From positions 4,491,501 to 4,555,500 of the forward strand of contig NZ_CP042331.1 in assembly GCF_008253865.1 (NCBI RefSeq): DNA of 64,000 nucleotides, given 5' to 3'. The DNA is from Bosea sp. F3-2 (GTDB lineage: Bacteria > Pseudomonadota > Alphaproteobacteria > Rhizobiales > Beijerinckiaceae). The notes under the pieces were generated by a model. It worked only from the letters and a program-made list of their open reading frames with translations, was not told the DNA's origin and searched no databases. Positions 1-7,685 of this stretch are shown here, in pieces. The first letter of the stretch is position 1. Each line of letters begins with the position of its first letter. The translations under genes were made by a program, and so were the position numbers.

Positions 1-1
1 C

Positions 2-100
2 CATATCGACTGGATGATTGGCTCCGGCGAGGTCGATATCGACGGCGTCCACGCCGACGGACGTCGCGTGCCGGTATTCCGCAAGGGCGAGTGGGCCTGA
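2..100 (+). CDS. M29-family aminopeptidase, C-terminal end (partial)
   Basis: Only the last 32 codons lie in the window. They read HIDWMIGSGEVDIDG, then a short stretch, ending in VFRKGEWA and TGA. The HxDxMIGS...DIDG...PVFRxGxWA pattern is the usual C-terminus of M29 (AmpS/thermophilic) metallo-aminopeptidases, where the His and Asp belong to the metal site. The gene begins upstream of the window. A peptidase fits the neighbouring P1 peptidase, oxoprolinase-type and OPT transporter genes. Family assignment rests on a short tail, so moderate confidence. Confidence 0.7.
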   Translation, partial: HIDWMIGSGEVDIDGVHADGRRVPVFRKGEWA

Positions 101-170
101 GCGACCAAGCCCGTCATGCTCGGGCTCGACCGGAGCATCTCAGGACCAGAGGGCGCCTTTTTCTGCGTGG

Positions 171-206
171 GATTCTCGGGTCGACGCGCTGCGTCGCCCG
201 AGAATG
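171..206. repeat. palindromic intergenic element
   Basis: A nearly perfect hairpin lies between the aminopeptidase and the convergent P1 peptidase. The outer arms ATTCTCGGG (172-180) and CCCGAGAAT (197-205) and the inner arms CGACGC (182-187) and GCGTCG (191-196) surround a 3-nt loop. There is no T-run, so it looks more like a dispersed REP-like palindrome than a terminator, although it could still end transcription from both sides. Confidence 0.6.
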
Positions 207-224
207 ACGCGAAATCCTCGCCAG

Positions 225-1262
225 TCAGCCCGCGTTTGCCCGCAGCCAATCCCCGAGCGACGGGCGATGATGCCCGTCCCGTCCGGTCGTGGCAGGAGCG
301 GTGACCATCGCGTTGAGCACGGCTTCCTGCGTCGCCTCGGCCGCGGCGCGAAAGAGCGTGTCGATCCGGCTCTCGTTCAGCGCGCGTAGCGCAACGAGGT
401 CATTCGGTTGGTCATGGTCGATCGGATCGGCCGTGCTGAAGGCGACGGCGATATCGCCGCTGCCATTGCCCCAGAAGGCCCCGAGCCGGGCGAGGCCGGC
501 ACCGCCGCGCCGCGCGACCCGATGCAGCTGCCGCGATTCCAGCGGCACGTCGGTGGCGATGACGAGGATGACCGAACCGCGCTCGCCCTGTGGCGGTGCT
601 CTCGGCGGGACGGGGCGGCGGCCGTCGGGCAGGACGAGATCGCCGGCATTGCCGAAATTCGCCAGCGCGAGCACGCCGAGAACGTGTCCAGTCCCGTCGA
701 GATCGAAGCGCCGCGAGGCCGTGCCGATGCCGCCCTTGAAGCCGAAGGCGCTCATGCCGGTGCCGGCGCCGACTGCACCTTCCGCGACCGGCCCGGAGGC
801 GGCGGCGTCGAGCGCGGCGAAGGCGTGCTCCTGCGTCAGCGGGCGGGCGCGAATGTCCGAAAGATAGCCGTCATTGCATTCGAGCACGATCGGGTTGACC
901 GTCCCGGTCTGCCGGCCGATGTCGGGATTGGCGGCGAGCGCGCGGGTGACCAGCGCGTCGAAGCCGGTGCCGACCGACAAGGTGTTTCCCAGCAGCAGCG
1001 GCGTCTCGATCTGGCCGAGCTCGGCGAGCTGCATCAATCCCGCGCTTTTGCCGAAGCCGTTGATGACGTCGACCGCTGCGCGGACCTTGCGGCGGAAGAG
1101 GTTGCCGTCATGCGGCAGCAGTGCCGTGAAGCCGGTGAGGATATCACCGTCGTGCAGGGTATAATGACCGAGCTTCACCCCCGGCACGTCGGTGACGGCG
1201 TTGAGCGGGCCAGGCTCCATGATGCCGCAGGAGAGGCCGAAATCGCGCAAGCGCTGGGTCAT
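225..1262 (-). CDS. P1 family (DmpA-type) aminopeptidase
   Basis: About 345 aa, similar to L-aminopeptidase D-esterase/D-aminopeptidase DmpA and beta-peptidyl aminopeptidases. These enzymes self-cleave in front of a nucleophilic serine. That serine is visible as S230 in ERGSVILVIATDVPL, where the family cuts between Gly and Ser. Other family motifs are TDVPGVKLGHYT near the N-terminus, GNTLSVGTGFDALV, NPIVLECNDGYL and GTGMSAFGFKGGIGTASRRF. An ATG at 1262 gives the start MTQRLRDFG; upstream in-frame starts at 1301 and 1319 are possible and no convincing ribosome site separates them. Placed beside aminopeptidase, oxoprolinase-like and OPT genes, it probably trims unusual or D-amino-acid peptides in the cytoplasm. 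Substrate is not readable from sequence. Confidence 0.88.
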   Translation of the reverse strand: MTQRLRDFGLSCGIMEPGPLNAVTDVPGVKLGHYTLHDGDILTGFTALLPHDGNLFRRKVRAAVDVINGFGKSAGLMQLAELGQIETPLLLGNTLSVGTGFDALVTRALAANPDIGRQTGTVNPIVLECNDGYLSDIRARPLTQEHAFAALDAAASGPVAEGAVGAGTGMSAFGFKGGIGTASRRFDLDGTGHVLGVLALANFGNAGDLVLPDGRRPVPPRAPPQGERGSVILVIATDVPLESRQLHRVARRGGAGLARLGAFWGNGSGDIAVAFSTADPIDHDQPNDLVALRALNESRIDTLFRAAAEATQEAVLNAMVTAPATTGRDGHHRPSLGDWLRANAG

Positions 1263-1393
1263 GATGCCGGGTCTCGATGGGTCGTGCGGCGGGAATAGCA
1301 TGGGCGAGCGCCGGCTCAAGCGCGTGCAGCGCTGGGCGGAGTGAACGGTAGGGCAGTCCGCGCGTTTGATATGGCGAAGCAGGGAGTGCGCCG

Positions 1394-1825
1394 ATGTCCG
1401 ATCCGTTCCATCTGCAGCGCTTTGTCGATGCGCAGGAATCGACCTGGGCCGCGGCGCTCGCGGAGGTGAAGGCGGGGCGCAAGCGCAGCCACTGGATCTG
1501 GTTCGTCTTCCCGCAGATGCGCGGGCTGGGCTTCTCGTCGACCTCGGAGTTCTACGGCATCGGCTCGCTCGAAGAGGCGCGGGCCTATCTGGCGCATCCG
1601 GTTCTCGGGCCGCGACTCGTCGCCATCACGGAAGCGGTGCTGACGCATGAGGGGCGCAGCGCAAACGCGATCTTCGGATCGCCCGACGACATGAAGCTGC
1701 GCTCTTCGATGACGCTGTTCGATGCCGCGAGCGGGGATGGCGCCAATCCCTATCGTGCCGTGCTGCGCCGCTTCTTCGGCGACATTCCCGATCCGCGCAC
1801 CTTGGAGTTGCTCGGAAAGAGCTAG
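1394..1825 (+). CDS. DUF1810 family protein
   Basis: 143 aa. The N-terminus MSDPFHLQRFVDAQ, then HWIWFVFPQMRGLG, SSTSEFYGI, YLAHPVLGPRL and the C-terminal KLRSSMTLFD are the hallmark blocks of the DUF1810 family, a small all-helical cytoplasmic family without an established function. Length is normal for the family. It stands between two minus-strand genes, ends 2 nt before the stop of the ornithine-cyclodeaminase-like gene, and has no operon partner. Function unknown. Confidence 0.85.
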   Translation: MSDPFHLQRFVDAQESTWAAALAEVKAGRKRSHWIWFVFPQMRGLGFSSTSEFYGIGSLEEARAYLAHPVLGPRLVAITEAVLTHEGRSANAIFGSPDDMKLRSSMTLFDAASGDGANPYRAVLRRFFGDIPDPRTLELLGKS

Positions 1826-1827
1826 CC

Positions 1828-2796
1828 TCAGCGGGGCAGGACCGTGCCGAGCCCCTGTGCGCGGGCTTGCGCGACGGCGAGATGCGCCAGGGCCAGGTCG
1901 GCGAAGGCGACGCCGCGGAAGGCGAAGAGCGATCGCCCCGCGGCTGCCGTCGGATGTGGCGCTCCGGCCAACGCGATCAGGTCATGCTGGAAGGCGACGG
2001 TGCTGACGGGGTTGCCGTCGACGCCATAGGGCGCGCGCGACTGTTCGAGGCTGTCGGTGGCCAGCAGGTTGAAGGCCGGCAGCGTCTCCGGCTTCCAGCT
2101 CCGCCCCGTGTCGACCGCTACTGCCAAGGCGGTCGGCTTCAGACGCCGCGCATCGAGGAAGGGCGTCATGCCCGCCGCGCCCGGCACCATCGAGATCACG
2201 ATATCGCTGCGGGCAAGCAGCGCGTCGGCATCATCGAGGATGTCCGCAGCAAGTCCGGCTGCGCCCGCCGCTTCGGCAAGGCGCTCGGCGGAGGAGCGGC
2301 TGCGGCTCAGCATCAGCGCGTTGGTCAGGCCGGGAAAGAGATCGCGGAAGGCGGCGAGATGGGCGTGAGCCTGCAAGCCGCAGCCGACGAAGCCGATGGT
2401 CCGGGGATTGGCCGATGCCAGGAGCGACGCCGCAGCGGCGCTGATCGCCGCGGTGCGGATCAGGGTGATCTCGTCGCCGTCCAGCACTGCCAGCGGCTGG
2501 CCGGTCTCGTAATCGCTGACGCAGATCAGCGCGCTCACGGCCGGCAGCGGCGAGCCGGCGGCGACGGGCGCCATCGCCACCCATTTCACCGTGGCGATCC
2601 CTTGCGCCGAGGAGGCCGCCGTCATCGCCTGGAAGCCATGGCCGGGGCCGAGCGTCAGGGTGCTCTTCGGCAGGCTGCGGGTCAGCCCGGTGGCATAGTC
2701 ACGAAAGCCCTGGAGGACGGCCTCCCGTGCCGCAGCGGGCGGGATGGACAAGGCCCGGATGTCGTCGCGCGACAGATAGAGCAAGGCGTCTGTCAT
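1828..2796 (-). CDS. ornithine cyclodeaminase / mu-crystallin family protein
   Basis: 322 aa from ATG 2796, which has GGAG at a good distance upstream; the longer frame to 2823 has no such site. The family usually catalyses NAD-dependent cyclodeamination of ornithine, or reduction of cyclic imines or N-alkyl amino acids. Visible blocks are the substrate-side GHGFQAMTAA and KWVAMAP, the TLIRTAAISAAAASLLA helix and the Rossmann motif IGFVGCGLQAHAHL. A VAVDTG segment lies near the C-terminus. It is divergent from the IclR regulator and may belong to the same catabolic cluster. The exact substrate is unknown, and the family is often over-annotated as ornithine cyclodeaminase. Confidence 0.85.
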   Translation of the reverse strand: MTDALLYLSRDDIRALSIPPAAAREAVLQGFRDYATGLTRSLPKSTLTLGPGHGFQAMTAASSAQGIATVKWVAMAPVAAGSPLPAVSALICVSDYETGQPLAVLDGDEITLIRTAAISAAAASLLASANPRTIGFVGCGLQAHAHLAAFRDLFPGLTNALMLSRSRSSAERLAEAAGAAGLAADILDDADALLARSDIVISMVPGAAGMTPFLDARRLKPTALAVAVDTGRSWKPETLPAFNLLATDSLEQSRAPYGVDGNPVSTVAFQHDLIALAGAPHPTAAAGRSLFAFRGVAFADLALAHLAVAQARAQGLGTVLPR

Positions 2797-2919
2797 CCCG
2801 AGAACTCCCTGACGGCAAGGCATGGCGGCCCGCGAGAGCCGACTTCAAAGCGGAATACAGCCGCGCTTGGCCGGCGTCGAGACGGCGGCACGCGCACTAG
2901 CCCGATCTGAATCACAGCA

Positions 2920-2947
2920 TTGACATCTTCATTAACCGGCGTATCGT
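2920..2947 (+). promoter_or_regulatory. sigma70-type promoter of the IclR gene
   Basis: TTGACA (2920-2925) and TATCGT (2942-2947) are separated by 16 bp, a strong housekeeping -35 and a reasonable -10. The expected transcription start falls just before the palindrome at 2966-2984, so a regulator bound there would block initiation or early elongation. Confidence 0.6.
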
Positions 2948-2965
2948 TCCTTTTATTGCAACTCT

Positions 2966-2984
2966 AGTTCCATTTAGTGGAACT
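2966..2984. promoter_or_regulatory. palindromic operator, probably for the IclR regulator
   Basis: AGTTCCATTTAGTGGAACT is a perfect 7+7 inverted repeat (AGTTCCA / TGGAACT) with a 5-bp centre. It lies between the -10 box and the ATG at 3001. GTTCCA/TGGAAC half sites are typical of IclR-family operators. It also overlaps the in-frame GTG at 2977, which argues that translation starts at 3001. Confidence 0.65.
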
Positions 2985-3000
2985 TTCAAGGTTGACCCCG

Positions 3001-3786
3001 ATGTCCATCCTATCGTCGGCCGTGGATGTGCTTCGCTGCTTTTCCAGCACGCGTCACGACGTGACGGTGACCGATCTGGTTTCTCTGCTGGGCATGCCGA
3101 AGAGCAACGCCTCGCGCCTGCTGCGGGCGATGCGGGACGAGGGGCTGCTGGAAACCGTCGGCGACAGCAAGCGCTATCGCCCCTCGCTGCTGCTCAATCA
3201 GGTCGGCCATCTCTATCGTTTCGCCGCTTCGCTGATCGACCGCGCCGATGCGGTGGTCGGCAAGATCTCCGACCAGATTGGGCATACCGGCTATATCAGC
3301 GTCCGGCGCGGCAACGAGATCGTCGGCGTCACCGCCCATCCCGGGCGCCATGCGCTGCGCGTCGTCACCGCGATCGGCGACCGCATCCCCGCCTTCGCTT
3401 CCAGCACCGGCCGCGCTTTGCTCGCCAGGCTGTCGGACGACGAGGTCCGCGCGCTCTATCCGGAAGGCTTCACCGCGCCGTCCGAAACCGCGCCGCAGAC
3501 CATGGATGAGCTGCTGGCTCGCCTGGCTGTCGTCCGCCGGGCCGGCTTCGCCGAATCCCATGACGAGGCGGTGCGCGGCGTGCGCGCCATCTCGGTCGCC
3601 GTTGGCGATCCCGCTACCGGCGATGAGGTTGCGATCTGCATCTCCTTCCCGGCGGCCACAGTCGAGCCGGCCGAGCGCCTCGCCATCGTCCGGTCTCTGG
3701 GAGAAGGCGCCGCCGAGATCGCGGCCCTGACCCAGGACAAGCGCTTCTATCCCCTGAACCTTTCCATCGCGGAGACCGCTCCATGA
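3001..3786 (+). CDS. IclR family transcriptional regulator
   Basis: 261 aa. The N-terminal winged helix-turn-helix spans about residues 1-60 (SAVDVLRCF, VTDLVSLLGMPKSNASRLLRAM, LLETVGDSKRYRPS). The C-terminal IclR effector domain includes HTGYISVRRGNEIVGV, FASSTGRALLA, GFAESHDEAVRGVRAISVAV and AICISFPAATVEPAE. ATG 3001 is preferred over GTG 2977 because the latter lies in the operator. Its stop overlaps the ATG of the hydantoinase fusion (ATGA), so the two are translationally coupled. It probably senses an amide or amino-acid-like metabolite, represses itself and controls the hydantoinase, OPT and AroM genes. Confidence 0.92.
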   Translation: MSILSSAVDVLRCFSSTRHDVTVTDLVSLLGMPKSNASRLLRAMRDEGLLETVGDSKRYRPSLLLNQVGHLYRFAASLIDRADAVVGKISDQIGHTGYISVRRGNEIVGVTAHPGRHALRVVTAIGDRIPAFASSTGRALLARLSDDEVRALYPEGFTAPSETAPQTMDELLARLAVVRRAGFAESHDEAVRGVRAISVAVGDPATGDEVAICISFPAATVEPAERLAIVRSLGEGAAEIAALTQDKRFYPLNLSIAETAP

Positions 3787-6700
3787 GCAATCGTTGGCGT
3801 ATCGGCTTCGACATCGGCGGCACCTTCACCGATTTCATTCTCTATGACTCGCAGGAGCGCTCGGTCCGGCTGCACAAGCGCCTGACCACGCCGCACGATC
3901 CCTCGGAAGCCGCGCTGATCGGCCTCGGCGAACTCGTCGAGATGGCCGGGATCACGCTCGCCGATGTCGGCGACATCGTCCATGGCACGACGCTCGTCAC
4001 CAACGCCGTGATCGAGCGCAAGGGTTCCAAGCTCGGGCTGATCACCACCAAGGGCTTCCGCGACATCCTCGAAATGGGGACGGAGCAGCGCTACGACATC
4101 TATGATCTCTTCCTGACCTTCCCTGACCCGCTGGTCTCGCGGGAACACCGCCTCGAAGTGGCCGAGCGTATCGACCGCGACGGCAAGGTCGTGACCGCGC
4201 TCGATGCGGAAGCCGTGCGCAATGCCGCGCGCGAGCTCGCCGCCGCCGGCTGCGAGGCGATCGCGGTCTGCTTCCTCAACAGCTATCGCAACCCGGCGCA
4301 TGAGCAGGAAGCCGGCCGCATCGTCCGCGAGACCTGCCCGGAGCTCACCGTCTCGCTGTCGAGCGAGGTCGTGGCCGAAATCTGGGAGTACCAGCGCTTC
4401 GTCACCACGGCCGCCAACGCCTATGTTCAGCCGCTGATGCGCCGCTATCTGCAGCGGCTGGAGCGCGAGCTTGCGGCCCGCTGCTTCACCGGCGCGCTCC
4501 GGCTGATGCACTCGGCCGGTGGCCTCGTCTCGCCCGAGACAGCGCGCACCTTCCCGATCCGCCTGCTCGAAAGCGGCCCGGCCGGCGGCGGCCTCGCCAC
4601 CGCGCTCTTCGGCGAGCTCGCCGGCCACAAGGACGTGATCTCCTTCGATATGGGCGGCACCACCGCCAAGGCCTGCATGATCGAGGACGGCCGCGCCGAG
4701 ATCGCGCCGATGCTGGAGGCCGGCCGGGTCAACCGCTTCGCCAAGGGCTCCGGCCTGCCGATCAAGGCGCCGGTGATCGACATGATCGAGATCGGTGCCG
4801 GCGGCGGCTCGATCGCGGCGATCGACGAGGTCGGCCTGCTCAAGGTCGGCCCGCATTCGGCCGGCTCCGATCCCGGCCCCGCCTGCTACGGCATGGGCGG
4901 CACCAAGCCGACCGTGACCGACGCCAATCTCGTGCTCGGCTATTACGATCCCAACTTCTTCCTCGGCGGGCGCATGGCGCTCGATCTGGAGGCGGCCCGC
5001 AAGGCCGTCTCGACCGTCGCAGCCCCGCTCGGCCTCTCGGTCGAGGAGGCGGCCTGGGGTATCCACAAGGTGGTGGTCGAGAGCATGGGCGCTGCCGCCC
5101 GCGTCCATCTCGTCGAGAAGGGCAAGGATCCCCGCCATTATGCCATGGTCGGCTTCGGCGGCGCCGGTCCCGCCCATGCCGTCGACGTCGCCCGCGTGCT
5201 CGGCGTCAAGCAGGTCATCATTCCGCCGGCCTCCGGCGCGGCCTCGGCGCTCGGCTTCCTCGCCGCGCCGCTCTCCTTCGACATGGTGCGCTCGCTGCCG
5301 GTCGAGTTCTCCGAGGGCTTCGACGCGGCCGCGGTCAACGCCATGCTCAGGGATCTCGAAGCCGAGGGCCGCAAGCACCTGATCGAGGCCGGCGTGAAGC
5401 CGGAGGACGTCACGGTCGAGCGCTCGGCCGATATGCGCCTTGTCGGCCAGATGCACGATATCGCTGTGACGCTGCCGGCCGGCGCCATCGATGCCGCGAG
5501 CCTGGAGGCGATCCGCGCCGCCTTCAGCACCGCCTATTCCGCCCGCTATACCTCGGTCTATGAGGGCGCGCGGCTGGAGGCGATCAACTTCCGCGTCCGC
5601 TGCGCCGGCCCGGTGCCGACCCTGTCGCTCTCCGGCGCGGCCGGCGGCGGCGATGCGGCCGCCAAGGTCAAGGGCACGCGCTGCGCCTGGTTCGAGGGCG
5701 GCTGGAGCGAGGCGACGGTCTATGACCGCTATGCGCTGCGTTCGGGAGACAGGATCAGCGGCCCGGCCATCATCGAGGAGCGCGAGGCGACCACTATCGT
5801 CCCGCCCGGCGACAGCGTCGCCATCGACGACGTCCTGAACCTGATCGTCCATGTCGGCCAGGCCAATGCCGCCGAGACCTCGATCACCGCCGACATGCCG
5901 CTGGCCGAGGCGGCGCGCCGGATCGAGGCCGATCCGATCTCGCTCGAGATCATGTGGAGCCGGATGATCAACGTCGTCGAGGAGATGTGGCTGACGGTCT
6001 GCCGCACTGCCTTCTCGCTGGTGATCTCGGAAGCGCAGGATTTCGCCTGTGAGCTGCTCGACCCCGAAGGCGAGACGCTGGCGCACAGCCCGCGCGCCAT
6101 GCCGGTGTTCAACCTGACGCTGCCGCGCGCGGTCAAGGCGCTGCTGGAGCGCTACCCGGCCGAGACGCTGAAGCCCGGCGACGTGCTGATCACCAACGAT
6201 CCCTGGCTCTGCGCCGGCCATCTCTTCGACATCGCGGTGGTGACGCCGGTCTTCCTCGGTGACCGTGTCGTCGGCCTGATGGGCACGGTGGGCCATGTCT
6301 CCGACATCGGCGGCACCAAGGACAGCTTGCGGGCCCGCGAGATCTACGAGGAAGGTTTCCAGATCCCGCCGATGAAGCTGTTCGAGGCCGGGAAGATCAA
6401 CGAGACGCTGGTGCGCCTGTTGGCTGAGAACGTGCGCAATTCCGAGCAGGTTCTCGGCGATCTGCACTCCTTCGTCGCGGCCAATGCCATCGGCGCCGAG
6501 CGGTTGCAGTCCTTCCTGACCGACTACGGCATGCAGGATCTGCGTGCGCTCGCCCATGTCGTGCAGAGCCGCTCTGAGAAGGCGATGCGCGAGGCGATCC
6601 GTGCGCTGCCGGACGGCACCTATCACGGCACCGTCTCGAACAATCCGCTGGGTACGCCGATGACCTATCCGCTGGCGCTGACGGTCAAGGGCGATGCGAT

Positions 6701-7631
6701 CCATCTCGACTTCGCCGGTGCGCCGCCGCAGCTGCCGCAGGGCGGGCTGAACTGCACGCTCAATTACACGATGGCGCATGCGACCTATCCGCTGAAATGC
6801 ATGCTGACGCCGAATGTGCGTGGCAATGCCGGCTGCTACCGCGCCTTCTCGATCGATGCGCCGAAGGGCTCGATCCTGAACTGCGACAAGCCGCTGGCGG
6901 TGAACCTGCGCACGCGCACCGGCTGGTATCTGGCGCCGAACATCTTCCGCGCCCTGTCGCAGGCGGCGCCCAGGCAGGTGCAGGCCTTCACCGGCCTCCC
7001 CGTTGCGGCGAGCGTCTATGGTCGCGACCCGGCCGGCGACACCTACTCCGACATGCTCTTTGTCGGCGGCGGCCAGGGCGGCTCGGCCCATGGCGACGGC
7101 AAGTCGGGCCTGCTCTATCCGACCTCGGCGGCCAACACCTCGATCGAGACCTTCGAGTCGCGTGTGCCGGTGCTGGTGGTCGAGAAGACCTACCTCACCG
7201 ACTCCGGCGGCGCCGGCCAGCATCGCGGCGGCCTCGGCCAGCGCGTGCGGCTGCGCAAGCTCTCCGATGACGGGCTGCCGACGCTGGTCTCGCTCTATCC
7301 GGAAGGCGTCAACAACCCGATGCCGGGCCTGTTCGGCGGCAAGGCCGGCGGCGGCGCTTCCGGCCGGGTCATCGACGAGCAGGGCCATGTGCTGAAGGAC
7401 GTCGGCACCGGCGAGCTCGTCCAGGTCAAGCAGCCGCATGAGATCGTCGAGCTCGTGCTTGCGGGTGGCGCCGGCTACGGCCCGGCCTCCGAGCGCTCGC
7501 GGGAGACGATCGCCCGCGACATCGCGCTCGGCCTGGTTTCACCGGATGCGGCCAAGCGCGACTACGGCATGCAGGGAGCGCATGCCACGCAGGATGTCGG
7601 CGAGGCCAAGGCCGGCATCCTGGTTGCCTGA
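3783..7631 (+). CDS. fused hydantoinase A/B (5-oxoprolinase-like)
   Basis: 1282 aa, the length of single-chain 5-oxoprolinases. The N-terminal HyuA half (about 1-690) starts with GFDIGGTFTDFILYD, the ATP-binding motif of the family, and includes DIVHGTTLVTNAVIERKG, DMGGTTAKACMIEDG, EIGAGGGSIAAID and GFGGAGPAHAVDVARVLG. After a short linker the HyuB half begins near residue 714 (DPISLEIMWSRMINV) and shows LITNDPWLCAGHLFDIAV, GGLNCTLNYTMAHATYPLKC and DSGGAGQHRGGLGQRVRL. Family members hydrolyse 5-oxoproline or N-substituted hydantoins with ATP. Which one is used here cannot be told from sequence, but the peptidase and OPT context favours 5-oxoproline or related cyclic amides. Translationally coupled to the IclR gene. 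Confidence 0.93.
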   Translation: MSNRWRIGFDIGGTFTDFILYDSQERSVRLHKRLTTPHDPSEAALIGLGELVEMAGITLADVGDIVHGTTLVTNAVIERKGSKLGLITTKGFRDILEMGTEQRYDIYDLFLTFPDPLVSREHRLEVAERIDRDGKVVTALDAEAVRNAARELAAAGCEAIAVCFLNSYRNPAHEQEAGRIVRETCPELTVSLSSEVVAEIWEYQRFVTTAANAYVQPLMRRYLQRLERELAARCFTGALRLMHSAGGLVSPETARTFPIRLLESGPAGGGLATALFGELAGHKDVISFDMGGTTAKACMIEDGRAEIAPMLEAGRVNRFAKGSGLPIKAPVIDMIEIGAGGGSIAAIDEVGLLKVGPHSAGSDPGPACYGMGGTKPTVTDANLVLGYYDPNFFLGGRMALDLEAARKAVSTVAAPLGLSVEEAAWGIHKVVVESMGAAARVHLVEKGKDPRHYAMVGFGGAGPAHAVDVARVLGVKQVIIPPASGAASALGFLAAPLSFDMVRSLPVEFSEGFDAAAVNAMLRDLEAEGRKHLIEAGVKPEDVTVERSADMRLVGQMHDIAVTLPAGAIDAASLEAIRAAFSTAYSARYTSVYEGARLEAINFRVRCAGPVPTLSLSGAAGGGDAAAKVKGTRCAWFEGGWSEATVYDRYALRSGDRISGPAIIEEREATTIVPPGDSVAIDDVLNLIVHVGQANAAETSITADMPLAEAARRIEADPISLEIMWSRMINVVEEMWLTVCRTAFSLVISEAQDFACELLDPEGETLAHSPRAMPVFNLTLPRAVKALLERYPAETLKPGDVLITNDPWLCAGHLFDIAVVTPVFLGDRVVGLMGTVGHVSDIGGTKDSLRAREIYEEGFQIPPMKLFEAGKINETLVRLLAENVRNSEQVLGDLHSFVAANAIGAERLQSFLTDYGMQDLRALAHVVQSRSEKAMREAIRALPDGTYHGTVSNNPLGTPMTYPLALTVKGDAIHLDFAGAPPQLPQGGLNCTLNYTMAHATYPLKCMLTPNVRGNAGCYRAFSIDAPKGSILNCDKPLAVNLRTRTGWYLAPNIFRALSQAAPRQVQAFTGLPVAASVYGRDPAGDTYSDMLFVGGGQGGSAHGDGKSGLLYPTSAANTSIETFESRVPVLVVEKTYLTDSGGAGQHRGGLGQRVRLRKLSDDGLPTLVSLYPEGVNNPMPGLFGGKAGGGASGRVIDEQGHVLKDVGTGELVQVKQPHEIVELVLAGGAGYGPASERSRETIARDIALGLVSPDAAKRDYGMQGAHATQDVGEAKAGILVA

Positions 7632-7685
7632 CGAGCGCAATCGAAACGCAAACAGCCCGCAAGGGGCGACTATGGGGACTGAGGC

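Noticed and set aside
2977..3000. GTG 2977 as the start of the IclR gene
   Set aside because: It lies inside the palindromic operator and has no ribosome site; ATG 3001 fits the family N-terminus.
3747..7439. A 1230-codon open frame on the minus strand
   Set aside because: It lies exactly opposite the hydantoinase fusion, with Arg/Ala/Gly/Asp-rich low-information sequence. It is a shadow of a high-GC gene.
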